From Capronia americana (taxonomy: Eukaryota > Ascomycota > Eurotiomycetes > Chaetothyriales > Herpotrichiellaceae): a stretch of DNA of 64,000 nucleotides. The position numbers and the translations under genes are program-made. The DNA lies in assembly GCA_016110215.1 (NCBI GenBank), contig JADWQD010000008.1, positions 1,426,001-1,490,000 of the forward strand, in the 5' to 3' direction. The first letter of the stretch is position 1. Each line of letters opens with the position of its first letter. Below are positions 41,803 through 54,500 of this stretch, one piece after another. Below the pieces are notes generated by a model. It was not told the DNA's origin and did no database searches. It saw nothing but the letters and a program-made list of their open reading frames with translations.

Positions 41803-44217
41803 TCAGTAGATATCAATTCTCAGCCATCTCTCTTCCTTGCAATTCTCGGTGAGGATCTCATCCACGTCATGCACGTCCTCTGCTTGTGCTTGTTCACCTT
41901 TCGCTACCTTCTCGTCCTTCTTCCTCTTGACGCCCTCGACCTCTTCCTTATAAGCTTCGACTTCGAGACCCGAGTTCCTCATGACGGCCAGCATAGCCCT
42001 CACGTTGAGACGGATCGTCTCGACGGGGTTCTCGGCGTTCATGAGGTATCTTGTCAGTTTGGGGAACAGGACGCCAAAATCGGATTGTGAGAGGTGGGCC
42101 GTGTCCGGGATCAGGAAGAGCTGCGGGTCGAGTGGCGAGGGTGTGTTTGAGGCGGGCGGGATGAGAGTCTTGGGGAGGTCGAGGGGCGGGAGAGAGAAGG
42201 TGCTGAATGTGGGCGTGAAAGGCTCCTCTGGTTGGTTCGCGGAAGGGATAGGGAGGGCGAGGGCGGTGGGTTTGCTCGAGTTATCTGCTAGGGGAGGTGC
42301 CTGGCGCGATGCGAGAGATGAGGCGCTAGATGTGCTTTCGCAGGTCGAGGTGCTGGGAGAGGGGGAGGGCGTGCGGGAGAGGTGGATTGAGGAGGCAGCT
42401 GTCGAGAGGGAGGAGGTCGAGTTCGAAGCTGTCAGGTTGGAAGATGTTGACGACCGTGAAGTTGGTGCAGAAACCACGCTCAAGTCGGCTTCTTCATCCT
42501 CTGCAGGTGCCTCAACTCGGATGGGAGCTTCTTCCCCATCCGCTTCAGTAGCAATAGGGATCTCTTCCCGGGTGGTTACATCGTTTTCTTCGTCTTCCGC
42601 GTCGGAACCTGGGAGGGGTTGGTTGATGGCTTCCCTCATGATACCCTCCTCGTCCTGGATATTCTGGGGTTGGGGCTTCAGTTCAAGATCTAGCTGCATC
42701 TGCTTGATCTGCTTGACTGCCTCTCTCATAGATTCCGTGTCCATGTCCCTCTCAGTCTCCGCACTAACTTGTCTCGTCTCTTGGGTATTTGTAGGGTCCC
42801 TCCAGGCCTCGAAGCCGCTTCGTCTGTCCATCATAATCTTCTCGAACGGAAACTCTTCGCCGGGCGTAGCGAAAGGTGTCAGAAACATTTCGTCCCCAGC
42901 GTCTGATTCTTGATCTTCGTCTCTGTGCTCCTCAAACCCGCGCCGTGAGACCACTTCCTCTGCTTCTTCCACATCGACTGGTAGTTTGTCGCCGGGTGTC
43001 GCAACAATTTGTGGACTGGATTTCGTGCGTGGTTTGTAATTTGTGCTGTCTTTGGAGGTGCGCTTCTCGAGTGTGTACATCGCCTCGGCAGGCCTTGCGG
43101 ACAGGGCAGCTCTCATCCGGTTGATAAGTTCTGGCCACTTGTAGAACTCGGAGGATACGATTGCGACCACATTCGTAGGAGGAGCAGTCTTGCCATCGGG
43201 TATTTTGCGGTCGTAGCACGGCAGAGGCCTCTCCCACAGCCACCTGGTCAGCCCTGCCCGCAGAGGCATGGCCCATAAATCGAGCAGGATGAGTGGTGAC
43301 TCTGGGGTGATCTGTCGCACGAGCTCCCCGTTTTCGATGGCTTTGTAAAGTGGTCGCCAATCCGGGTCATTTTCGAACTCTGTGTCTTTGAATGAAGGAA
43401 GATGTTGATGGTAATAGACTGATTTAACGAATTGCACGGTCGTACAGGCGCCAAAAGAATGGCCCGCCCAGGTGACGTGACCGGGTCGCAGATCGAGCAC
43501 GTTCTTCAACGGCGGCCCTGGTGTGGTTTTGGTGCCCGCAACGGCGTAGTTGGAGAAAACCTTGCCCTCATTAAGACTCGTCAGAACCGTGAAAAGCTGT
43601 TCAAGCTCCCAGAGCCGTATCCGCAGCTGGGCATTGCGCGCATTGAGGACTTTCGCCGTGGGAGCATGTGGATGCTTCTGGTAAGGGATTGTGGTGGATT
43701 TGCGCCCGTCAGCCGAGCGCACAATGGACATCGGGGCGCTCTGGTCCCGATGCTCAGGCGCTGCACACACAATGCCAAAACTTGCCAGCGCCGCACAAAC
43801 CGCGCTGTAAGCATTGAAATTCCCCCCCAGCCCATGCGAAAAGATCACTAGAGGGTACTTCGAATATGACTCTCTGGGCAACAACGGCGCATCGGCGACG
43901 CAGGGCATCGTAGTCATGTTGAGCAAAGAAGGGATGAGTGATAATAGCGACGATACGCGAGGACTTGCTCCAAGGAACGAAGCGTAAGCTTGGTTCCATT
44001 CGCGCTGCGGCGACGGTAGCCATGTCACGGATGATTTCGACTTGGCCTTCGGTGTGGTTGGGTAGAATAGACGGAATTTTATGGTTGTGATCTTTTCCTC
44101 TGGTACTGGCGACGGGGAGGGAATCTCTGAGATTGGGATTTCCCATTCTGTCGTTCCAACTTTATGCGGCCCAAACGGTTTTGGAAGCGCAGGAATCGGG
44201 CTCAGTTGTGGAATCAT
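41803..44217 (-). CDS. Platelet-activating factor acetylhydrolase-like lipase with large insertion
   Basis: Single exon, 804 aa from the ATG at 44217; the upstream open frame starts only with a TTG. The N-terminal 380 residues form the PAF-AH II/plasma-type alpha/beta hydrolase: PLVIFSHGLGGNFNAYS (oxyanion loop), PEHRDQSAP, the nucleophile elbow GHSFG at 252-256 (Ser254) and LLDLWAMP with the likely acid Asp313. The third catalytic element, DTAHLSQSDFGVLFP with His708, is separated by a roughly 300-residue acidic, Ser-rich low-complexity stretch. The insertion therefore lies inside the catalytic domain. Family members cleave short or oxidised sn-2 acyl groups from phospholipids. No signal peptide is visible, so an intracellular enzyme is expected. 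The C-terminus ends in a charged helix. Confidence 0.9.
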   Translation of the reverse strand: MIPQLSPIPALPKPFGPHKVGTTEWEIPISEIPSPSPVPEEKITTIKFRLFYPTTPKAKSKSSVTWLPSPQREWNQAYASFLGASPRVSSLLSLIPSLLNMTTMPCVADAPLLPRESYSKYPLVIFSHGLGGNFNAYSAVCAALASFGIVCAAPEHRDQSAPMSIVRSADGRKSTTIPYQKHPHAPTAKVLNARNAQLRIRLWELEQLFTVLTSLNEGKVFSNYAVAGTKTTPGPPLKNVLDLRPGHVTWAGHSFGACTTVQFVKSVYYHQHLPSFKDTEFENDPDWRPLYKAIENGELVRQITPESPLILLDLWAMPLRAGLTRWLWERPLPCYDRKIPDGKTAPPTNVVAIVSSEFYKWPELINRMRAALSARPAEAMYTLEKRTSKDSTNYKPRTKSSPQIVATPGDKLPVDVEEAEEVVSRRGFEEHRDEDQESDAGDEMFLTPFATPGEEFPFEKIMMDRRSGFEAWRDPTNTQETRQVSAETERDMDTESMREAVKQIKQMQLDLELKPQPQNIQDEEGIMREAINQPLPGSDAEDEENDVTTREEIPIATEADGEEAPIRVEAPAEDEEADLSVVSAPTSRSSTSSNLTASNSTSSLSTAASSIHLSRTPSPSPSTSTCESTSSASSLASRQAPPLADNSSKPTALALPIPSANQPEEPFTPTFSTFSLPPLDLPKTLIPPASNTPSPLDPQLFLIPDTAHLSQSDFGVLFPKLTRYLMNAENPVETIRLNVRAMLAVMRNSGLEVEAYKEEVEGVKRKKDEKVAKGEQAQAEDVHDVDEILTENCKEERWLRIDIY

Positions 44218-45997
44218 CGTGGTTGACCAATGTGTTTGTCCCCTGGATATCGCAATCAAGAACAAGCAAGTGGTCTCGTGCCTGGGTCGTTAACAGCAAG
44301 TGTCCATGAATAACGCACGGATATACGAGCAGAAGAGGTTCTAGGGCTACCCAGACAGTACAAGGCCTCTATCGATAGCAAAATTTAGAGAGAGTGGATT
44401 CCCGCGTGTTATGAAAGGCGAGACGGTGACACCGAAGTGCTCGGGCAGTGAGAACTCGAGAAGGAGCTAGCCAGACGCCTCTCGACATGGGGTCTGAGAT
44501 TGGTCTTATGCCAGGCGGCGATGTGGTTATCACTCGTGTGCTCACTTACTTTATCCTGGCGAATTTTTCCTGCAGGCAGGTGCTGATAGGCAGGTACAAC
44601 AAGGGCCAGGTCGAACCATGGTGAATCAAGGAGATGGTGTCCGCCCGGTCACCATTCGTGCAGAACTTGATGTCATTCGGAGTGCACGTGAACGTCACGA
44701 TGTCACTCTTGCATCAACTCACAGAAGGAAAGAACCGGGGAATTGGATGGAATCGGCATGGTGGCTGTGGCTGAAGTGGCAAGTCTGAGCATGCCCGAAG
44801 AACGATGTCAAAGCAAGGGATTTTACGTTGTTGAAGCCGACCGCCAGCCACCTCGGGATTCGGAGGAACGGCGGAGGGAGCAGTGACGCTTGTTCGTCGG
44901 AGAAATAACGGATCGTTGCGATCTTTGTTTCAGGTTTCGTGTTTCGTGTCGCTCTGCTCTTAGACAATAAGCCGAACGCGATGGCGATAAGCATTGTTCC
45001 TGGCGCGACTGCCGAGTACTTGGACAAGTATTGCTCCTACCTCGTACTTGTCTCTGCCATCCATCCCTTCCTCCGCAGAAAACTTATGGAAGTGGAAGTG
45101 CTTCAACAAGTATTCCGCTCAAAGAGTGATGCAGCCTCTGTAAGCCACCAAATTCTTGGTGTGGTACCTCGTACGAGGTACTCTTACACGTCTGCCAGAC
45201 GCGGCGCGAGCCGATCTGATGGATGTTGATTTGCGGCTGAAAGCAATCTCAACGAACATTCACTTCCACTTTACTCGGTCCTCCTTAATCGTACACAGTG
45301 TGGTACGAAGTTAGTACTGGGAGCTCATGGGAGCAAAGCAGCCCCTGCATGGCTTGCATCCTTCATCAACACAGAAGAGTAGCAGTCCCCAGCAGGGTAA
45401 GCCTTCGCGTCGAATCGCCTCACTGGGAGGCGTCACGCTTCTCGAAGCGGGCAGAAAACAACCAATTCTCGAAACTGGCGCGTCTCAGCCACCCGATGCA
45501 GCCGCTTATGCAGGTTTTATGCACCTCGAGGCTCGGACTCTTCCAGCCTCCTGCCACAACACGCCCTCCAACCTATAGTCACGTTGCTTTCCTCTTTCGC
45601 GCCTTCACGATCGTGCGATATTCGTGATATAGCCCGAGGAAACACTGCACAACGATTCCTTTCCGTCCAGTCCACTGGATTGTCCCCTTTGTCAAATGAG
45701 TCACCTATATCTCTTCTGCTTCGGCCATCCAGCTGTGTGAGAAGGTAAGTCCTAATTCCTCTCCCCAATCTTTTGTGCTTGGCATACCCTCATCATCAGC
45801 GATTTACAAGCACCGTCGTCTTGTTGTTGCTGGACCAGAAGGCAGTTGAGATGAGCTAGTGCATTATTCTGTTGATCAAATCATCTCCACTCTTGTTTGC
45901 AATGGGCGTCTGAAATCGGATTGTATCGTTGCTTTTGTACTGTTCAAACACAACGCCAGACACATAATACCCACGCCAGTCATGCTCCAAGTCCGAC
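44218..45997. other. 1.8-kb divergent intergenic region
   Basis: No gene is recognised; open frames are short and lack ATG starts or domains. Contains an 18-bp palindrome (45164-45181, listed) and another CCTCGTACTTG motif near 45040. An upstream exon of the F-box-like gene cannot be excluded. Confidence 0.45.
45164..45181. repeat. 18-bp perfect palindrome GTACCTCGTACGAGGTAC
   Basis: A perfect self-complementary 18-mer centred on CGTACG. It is related to the CTCGTACGAG core of the 10580-10593 palindrome. Confidence 0.7.
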
Positions 45998-47368
45998 ATG
46001 CCTTCTACCACATTCGCCAAATTCTGGCGGACAGATCTCACTCGCGACTGCTTCCTGTCTTTTGTCCCAAAGGATGATCTCCGATCACTGCGACTTGCCT
46101 GCAAGATCCTCGCAGACGACATTGCTCCAGCGCTCTTCAAGAACCTGGAGATCCGCTTCAGTACCAACACCTTCTCGCGCAGGGCGCGTATGTGTGCATT
46201 GGATCGGATTGGCCATCATGTGCGACACCTGTCCTTCGTCATGCCACACAGCATTGATACCTTCCTACCTCCGTTACTCATTCCAGGCACCCTGGAGGAA
46301 GCCACATTTTTGTACGAACCACGGATCAATAATTCGAGGCCTCATTCCTCCTCCAGCTCCTCATCTTCGTCATCAGCATCGAAATATGGTTCTTGGGAAA
46401 TGAATGATCTCTTGGTCAAGCAATATCCACCCTTGTTCCACGCCGCTACGAATGTGGATGTGTTCTTCCGAGCACTCAGTACTATGCCTGGCTTACGGCA
46501 TCTTTATGTCGCCTGTCCAGGACAAGCTGCAGGCCAACGCTACCGCAAGGATATTGTTGACTACGCGCTGATCTCGTTGAGATTGGCGGTGGAAGCTGCC
46601 AATCCAGCCCAACTTGAAACCCTCACTCTCGCCCCAATACATCCTTTGGCGATATTTTACCTGCGTCCTCAGCTCAGCGTCGGCTCATTACCATCGTCGG
46701 CACGAGTATGGAGGCGCATCAAGTCTCTAAACATCCAAATGGATAGTTTCCGGTATGGCCGTGACCAGCCCTCAGACCACCTGAAGATCCTCCACAGCTA
46801 CCTGCAGACGTTGCAGAGTCTTGAGAACTTCAAGTTTGAATGGCTCGGCGACAAAGGCCCATGTCCGCTCTCGCTTCACACTGAGCCATGCACTTCGCGC
46901 CCGACTTCCCTCGATTGCTCACAAGCTTGTCCAGACTCCAGTACAAAATCACCTTGCAGACCTCTGAAGTTTCGGCGCCTCAAGGCCATGCACCTAAGCA
47001 ATGCTACTTTCGATGCCGACCAAGCATCAGCCTTTATCATGTCTCACCGAAAGGTGCTGCATGAATTTCAGTTCGACCGGTGCCATTTGAGATCAGGGTC
47101 ATGGGATGACGCTTTGGCTCCATTGACGCGCATTGTCGGTAACGACAGCTGGAAACAGAAGCAGGAGGAGGTCATGGATGTGCCGATAATGCTAAGCCCA
47201 GTCGACGAGAAGAGTGAACTGGAATGTGTTCAAGAACACTTGTGGGATGACGTTTTCCGCAAGAGCAAGGGATTTCAGACTCTTCGGAAGATGAGTCTGA
47301 AGACGAAGGGACTGCTTCCAGAACAGGTGAGACGTCTGCTGAGAAATGCAAGGGTCGCGTGGGCTTGA
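45998..47368 (+). CDS. F-box-like protein
   Basis: Single exon, 456 aa. The N-terminal 45 residues resemble a degenerate F-box: LTRDCFLSFVPKDDLRSLRLACKILADDIAPALFKNL. After that comes the long alpha/leucine-rich region usual for fungal F-box proteins (for example TMPGLRHLYVACPGQ, SLRLAVEAANPAQLETLTL, LQSLENFKFEWLG, LHEFQFDRCHL). A run of ten serines at about residues 117-126 is an internal low-complexity loop. Fungal F-box proteins link Skp1 of SCF ubiquitin ligases to substrates; the target here is unknown. The first ATG in the frame was taken as the start, and the F-box begins only about 12 residues later, so a longer N-terminus is possible. Confidence 0.75.
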   Translation: MPSTTFAKFWRTDLTRDCFLSFVPKDDLRSLRLACKILADDIAPALFKNLEIRFSTNTFSRRARMCALDRIGHHVRHLSFVMPHSIDTFLPPLLIPGTLEEATFLYEPRINNSRPHSSSSSSSSSSASKYGSWEMNDLLVKQYPPLFHAATNVDVFFRALSTMPGLRHLYVACPGQAAGQRYRKDIVDYALISLRLAVEAANPAQLETLTLAPIHPLAIFYLRPQLSVGSLPSSARVWRRIKSLNIQMDSFRYGRDQPSDHLKILHSYLQTLQSLENFKFEWLGDKGPCPLSLHTEPCTSRPTSLDCSQACPDSSTKSPCRPLKFRRLKAMHLSNATFDADQASAFIMSHRKVLHEFQFDRCHLRSGSWDDALAPLTRIVGNDSWKQKQEEVMDVPIMLSPVDEKSELECVQEHLWDDVFRKSKGFQTLRKMSLKTKGLLPEQVRRLLRNARVAWA

Positions 47369-48531
47369 GTTCATCCAGAGATTTGACGAGGGGGCACACT
47401 CATACGATATTGTTATGGTCGAACCAACCATGTTACGCCTTCACCAAGATATGTTGGAAGAAAGTAAGAGGTTGCTACTGGCCCTGGCTACTGCTACCAG
47501 GACGGCAGTTCGACAACGTAGATAGCGAAAATAACAAAACACTCTTTTGACAACATCAGTTCGGTGATAGAGTTCTGAGCAGGAACATATATGCGCAGGT
47601 GATGGGGGGCCTGGGAGGATACGGACACCGATTCAGGCCTGGACAACAAAACCTATAGCAACCGAGTCACTAATTATGCCCACGGTATGGTTTATGGCAA
47701 GTGGACAAGAGTATGCAACGGACTTGGCGGACGCGTTGCAATCCTCATGTGGATGCTGGATAAATGTTCGGACAAGATGGAGTAATTAGAGTAGTCCCTT
47801 AGCACATCGTCGACATCATCATTAGGAGTGTGGTACACAGTCCCGGGAGCGTGCACTCGTACTGCATCCGGCTTTGGAAGTGAGTTCTGAGGTTATGGCC
47901 CCTGAAATAGTAGCTTCTGAGGGGCTAAAGTAAGCATTTTGGAGTCCAGGAGCAGCTGAAGTCTGCCTTGAGGGGGTGTCCCTGGATTCTCCTAGCCTTG
48001 AAGGGGACTGGTGCCAGGTTGCTGGCTGAAGCGTTTTAGGGCCGAAGGGCACATCACAGGGGACCGCACCGCCGCGCGTCGAGTCTTAACTAGCAATACC
48101 CGGGTTCCGCCAGCCGCATCAGCCTTTTGACTTTCGCAACACCAAATCTCGTTGCACATGCGCGGGTTCTGGGGGTTGCTGTCTTACAAAGAACAAACGA
48201 CCACGACACCTCTCACTCCTTCCTCACCCGCCATTTCACGTTCGATTCCCTGCGATATACATCACCTCCGTCCGCTCGTTCAATAAGTCGACTCTTGTTG
48301 CATCTTGGCTGCGCCGCATTGCCAATAATCCCCCGCCAGTTCTCGAACGCTTCGTTAATCACAATTGCGCCTCCGATCGCTCCTACTTCTCCTACCGGAC
48401 CCCATTCTCTAAATCGCACTTTGCGCCGGGGTGCCAGTGGTTTTAATCCGCCGAGGCCATGGAAATGCTGCGGCGTTGTCTACGGTAGCATGCACAGTCA
48501 AAAGGCGTACCAATAAGGTCTCAATATAGCG
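47369..48531. other. Intergenic: F-box 3' flank and cch1 promoter/leader
   Basis: About 1.16 kb. The region 48130-48530 is CT-rich with dispersed ATGs and probably includes the cch1 5' leader. An ACTCGTACT motif lies at 47855-47863. No gene is seen. Confidence 0.5.
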
Positions 48532-51500
48532 ATGTCTTCTCGCGACAGAACACCCCCCAAGGCGATCGGACCACAGTCAATACCTCTCAGAGACCTCTCA
48601 AGACCTCCAGATAGTGGCTCAGACGACGCAGAAGATCTGGGAAGCGCAACTCCCGGACATAAGCAGCGGCACAGTCGCACCAGATCTTTGTTGGCGGGCC
48701 GTCGGTCTCCCAACTATGCGCGATTGGATGACGACGATGAGTCGCCTTCAAGAGGAGGTCCATCTTCTGCATCGAATCAAACGGCAGGGCTTTCTGTCCG
48801 AGGGGGCGGCGCGAGTGGGAGTGGCAGAGAGTCGCCCTTCGAAGATCTTGAAGGCTTCGCGGCAGCGACGGTCGGATTGGATCTTCAGCTACCTTCGACT
48901 CCTCCGAGTGTTGGATTGCGACGGCCGAGCATTATTACAACGGCGGCAGAAGGGGATTTTCATGAGGTGGAGAGTCCTTTCTCTCCCCCGGACACTGACA
49001 CAACACCCTTAACAGCATCACGACGTCCGGCATCTTCTTTCAAGACCTCAAGTTCCATTTCCAGAGGCCAAAGACACGACAGACAAGGAAAGAGGTCCAG
49101 TGTCCATTGGACCGATGGCGAGTCTCCCTCGCTTGTTCGCGGCCGGGCGTCACGCCTTGGAGACGACCTCCCGACCCTCGACACCGGGGCTGGCATGCAT
49201 CGCAAATTGAGCTCCGGAAGTGGCATCAGCCGCTTGTCCGCTCCTCGTGCAGAGTCGGGGGAACGGTCTAGATCGTTGTCGCCGTCGCCGTCACCCATGG
49301 CACGAGCAAACTCTATGCTTCGAGAGATATCACAGCGCGTGGTCAACCTAAGCAATGACTCGGACATGGTGGAACAGAGCATTCGACGCAAGTCTTCCGT
49401 GCGACAGCACAGACGCCCAAGTACGACCTCTCCCGCACCGCCTCTACCAGGCGTTGAAGACGAGGAGGAAGCTCAGCCACACCAGGCCCCCCCTCTCGAA
49501 AAAGTTCCGTCCGCCGAGGTCACGGCTGAACCCTTCACTCCCTTCACCCCTTTCGCTCCTTCCACTCAGGCATATCATCCAAATCCCCTCCTGGGAAGGA
49601 CGTGGGGTATCTTTGGACCTGAGAATGCATTGAGAAAATGGCTGTGTGAAATCCTGGTTCATCCGTTAACTGAGCCGCTGATATTGGTTCTGATCATCGC
49701 GCAGACTGTGTTGCTTGCCGTCAATGCTGCATCCGACGCCGTGTATCTCCAGACCCGAACAAAGCGATGGGGCAGCAGTGGGTTCGACTATGCCATCTTT
49801 GGTTTGTTTGTGGTGTACACTCTGGAGCTCACTGCCCGCACCATCGTGTCTGGATTCATCTCAAATCCTGTTCAGTTCAGCACGATCAACCGTTCCGTCG
49901 GTCTCAAGAAGGCTGTTCTTCAGAAGGCTCACACCTTGTTCGCTCCGCAGGACGCTCGAGAAGACCCAATGATGACCAATGATGGGCCCGCTCAGCCTTC
50001 TATCGTCCGCAGTTTTACAGGGCTTCCAGAACCCGGCGGGCCAGGCCACACAAAGCAGCAGCAAAGGATACGTCTGGCACGCCGCGCCTTCCTCAGACAT
50101 TCATTCAACAGGCTTGATTTTGTAGCTGTTGTTTCGTATTGGATATCCTTTGTGATGCAGATAAGTGGCGTCGAGGATTCGAAGCACGTGTACGTCTTCA
50201 ACATGCTCAGCTGCCTCCGGATCCTGCGCTTGTTGGGTCTCACAGCAGGGACATCGATCATCCTACGGAGCTTGAAAAAGGCTGCTCCTCTGCTCGTCCA
50301 CGTGGCTTTTCTCATTGGCTTCTTCTGGCTGATTTTCGGCATCGTTGGAGTACAGAGCTTCAAATCGAGCTTGCGGCGCACTTGCGTCTGGGTGGGAGAT
50401 GACGGATCAGGCCAGAATTTCACCCTGAACATTGCGCCCGACAATATCCAGTTCTGCGGAGGCTACTTCGATGCTGGGACTGGGGACCCCATGCCATGGC
50501 TCAAGAGTGATGGCTCGAAGGGGGCTAACCACGCAAAGGGTTTTCTTTGCCCTCAAAACTCGCTGTGCGTTGAGTCGGGCAATGGTCCTTACAATGGCAC
50601 CGTCAGCTTTGACAACATCGCGCAATCGCTCGAGCTTGTCTTTGTCATCATCAGTTCCAACACCTTCTCAGATCTCCTGTACTACCTTACCGACTCCGAC
50701 TATCTCGCCGCTGCACTATACTTTGCTGCAGGCATTGTTGTCTTGAGCTTGTGGCTAGTCAACTTGCTGGTCGCTGTTATCACATCCTCGTTCCAGATCA
50801 TCCGCGAGGAGAGCAAACAAAGCGCGTTTACCGCCGATAAGATCGACGGACCGCTTCTCGACGAAGACCCCAAGACGAAAAGAAGCCAGTTGAAGAAAAT
50901 ATACGACAAGACACATATCTTCTGGGTTCTTATCATCGTGTATGACCTGGTCATGCAGAGTCTGCGCAGTGCGACTCAGAGCGACAGTCGAGAAAGCCTC
51001 ATCATGAACTCGGAATCGGTGGTCACCTTCCTGCTGCTGCTGGAGATTGTCCTGCGCTTCCTGTGCGACTGGAGACACTTCTTTCACGGGAAGAGGAATA
51101 TCGTCGACCTCTTGTTGGCAATCGTCACGGCAGTCATGCAAATCCCCACAATACGCAACTCTGGGCAGCCGTATGCGTGGCTTTCGGTTTTCCAGATTGC
51201 GCGTATCTATCGAGTCGTGTTGGCTGTGAGGGTCACCAGGGAGCTGGTTATGGTCGTGTTTGGGAACATCATTGGTCTCCTGAACTTGATCCTCTTCGTG
51301 TTCCTGTTCACATTTCTCGCTGCCATCCTGGCTTCGCAACTGTTCAGAGGAGATATCCCTCCGGCAGATGCCGGTGGAGAGCTGATCAGTGTCACTTTTT
51401 TCGACATTTGGAATTCTTTCCTTGGCATGTACCAGGTCTTCTCCAGCGAGAACTGGACCACCCTCATGTACAACGCTACCCAGTTCAATAATATCTGGGA

Positions 51501-54500
51501 CACGGCCTGGCTGAGTGCAATATTCTTCATTCTCTGGTTCGTGGTGTCGAACCTGATTGTCTTGAATATGTTTATTGCTGTCATCCAGGAGAGTTTCGAC
51601 GTATCCGAAGACGAGAAGCGTTTGGAGCAGGTAAAGGCATTCTTGAGGCAGAAAGAAATGACAGGCTCGGCATCTGGAAATTTGTCCCTCGCTGCTGTCT
51701 TCAAGATGGGACGGGATTCACTCAGGCATCGGGACGCGCTCGAGTACGGCTCGGCAACAGTCGAACAGCTTCTCAAGGAGGCTGTTGTGAAGGACTTCTT
51801 AGACGAACAAGATCAAGGCCTCGGGCGACGAACGACATCTATGCACCTTGATCAGATACCCACCGTTAAACCTGGCTTCCTCTCGAAGTACTGGGGACGG
51901 GTCACGGGTCTCTATGGCAACAGAGAACCGAACCCTTTCTACTCTAATGCAACAATGTCCCGCGCAAATGAGGATTTTGATCCCAGGCTTGTTGCACAGA
52001 GGGTGGTGGCAACAACAGAAAACCGTCGCCGTGCTCAACGCCAGTACCTGCAAAAACACCCGAAGTACAATGTTTCACTCTTCATCTTCAAGCCCAACAA
52101 TCCGGTCCGAAAACTGTGCCAATACCTTGTTGGCCCCGGGCGAGGGAGTGAACGTGTGGAGGGTGTGTCGCCCTTCAAACCTGCATGGTATGCGTTCTCT
52201 GCTTTCACCTATCTTGCTATTGTGGCCATGGTCATCTTGGCTTGCATCACCACGCCTCTGTATCAGCGAGACTACTATCTCAAGAACTCACTGAGCATTA
52301 CGAACTGGTTCGTCTGGACCGATTTGGGCTTTGCAGCACTTTTCACCATCGAGGCGGCCATCAAGGTGATCGCTGACGGACTCTTCTTTACGCCGCACGC
52401 ATATTTTCGCAGCGTCTGGGGGTTCATTGACGGCGTGGTGCTCGTCACGCTTTGGATCAACGTAATCACCGCCATGTTCCGCGATGACGGGGTATCTCGT
52501 GCTGTCGGCGCCTTCAAGGCACTGAGAGCCTTGCGCTTACTCAACATTAGCGACACCGCACGACAGACCTTCTACTCGGTCATTATTGTTGGCGGGTACA
52601 AAGTCCTTGCTGCCGCATTTGTCTCAATGAGCTTGCTCATCCCTTTCGCCATACTCGGAGTCAACCTGTTCAACGGCAAAATGGAAGCTTGCAATGACGG
52701 CGATTTCGGCTACAGTGCACTGAGCAATTGCGTCGGAGAGTACAACTCGACTCCGTTCAATTGGCCTGTCTTGGCTCCGAGACAGGTCGCAAACCCTTGG
52801 TTCGATTTTGACGACTTCGGCAGTGCCTTGTTCATCCTCTTTCAGATTGTTTCTCAAGAGGGATGGGTGAATGTGATGTGGTCCGGCACGAGTATCACAG
52901 GCAAAGGACAGCAGCCACGGCCATTCGCATCAAATGGCAACGCTGTGTACTTTATCATCTTCAACTTGTTGGGTGCGGTCTTTGTCCTGACGCTGTTCAT
53001 ATCTGTGTTTATGCGGAACTACACGGAGCAGACTGGTGTCGCATTCTTAACTGCTGAACAGCGATCATGGCTGGAATTGCGTAAACTATTGAGGCAGATT
53101 TCGCCTTCCAAGCGCTCTCTGGGTGTGCAGAGCAACAAATGGAAGAAGCGTTGCTACGACCTGTCGATTCAGAAACGCGGGCTGTGGCAACGGTTCATCA
53201 CGATTGTGCTGGTCTTCCATTTGATCCTCCTGACGGTCGACTTTTATCCCGAGCCTGCTTGGTGGTCAAAGTTGCGGCAGTTCATCTTCCTTGCCATCAC
53301 ACTCGTGCTGATCGCCAACATTGTGATCAGAATCGTCGGTCTGTCCTGGAATCGATTCCGAAGAAGCTCATGGGACATGTATTCGATCTTTTCAGTGTCA
53401 GGGATCTTCATCACCTCTTTGATTTCACTCTCGACTATCGACAATCGAGCCTTCGATCAGCTCCAGAAACTCTTCCTTGTCTCGGCGACATTTCTCCTCA
53501 TTCCGCGGAACAATCAACTGGACCAATTGTTCAAAACTGCCGCTGCATCTCTTCCCCTGATTGCCAACCTGCTAGCCACCTGGTTTGTCCTGTTCCTGGT
53601 CTTCGCTATTGCGCTCACTCAAGCATTTGGCCTGACTCGCTTCGGTCAAAACGAGAGCAACAACGTCAACTTCCGAACGGTCCCAAAAGCCCTGATCCTA
53701 CTATTCCGGACAAGCATTGGAGAAGGCTGGAACCAGATCATGGAAGATTTTGCTGGCATTGAGCCGCCGTTCTGTGTGAGGGAAGATAGTTTCTTCGCGA
53801 GCGATTGCGGCAGTTCTGGCTGGGCAAGATCACTATTCATCGCCTGGAACATCATTAGCATGTACATTTTCGTGTCCCTGTTTGTGTCGATGATCTTCGA
53901 AAGTTTCTCCTATGTCTACCAACAGAGCAGCGGGATGTCCATCGTCAGTCGGGACGAGATACGGCGCTATAAACAAGCTTGGGCGGAATGTGATCCAAAC
54001 AGTACCGGGTTTATCTCCAAGGAACAGTTCCCGCGGCTGCTAGGGGTAAGTTGCACTCTTGCAGGCTTTGTCGATCTTACTGACCACAATCAGGAACTGT
54101 CCGGGATCTGGCAAATGCGCATATACGACGGTGATTTCACCGTAAGAGCTATCAAGGAGGACTGCTCCGTCCAGCCAGGCGATCCTGCCAGACCACCAGG
54201 ACGAGTCGTGGATGGCATGGATCTCGACAAATTGGCTGAACGCATCAATCAAATACCAGTCAGAGAGATCCAGCAGAGACGGGCGCGTCTCAACGTCTTC
54301 TACCAAGAGGTCATGTTGACGGCCGATCCGGACCGTGGCATCCCCTTTACAGCAGTCCTGTTCCTATTGACGCACTACAACGTGATCACCGACTCGCGGA
54401 GTTTACGACTGGAAGAATTCCTTCGACGGCGAGCACGTCTGCAGAGGGTGCAGGAGACGATCCGACGAAATACCGTGGTCGGCTTCTTCGATACTTTACA

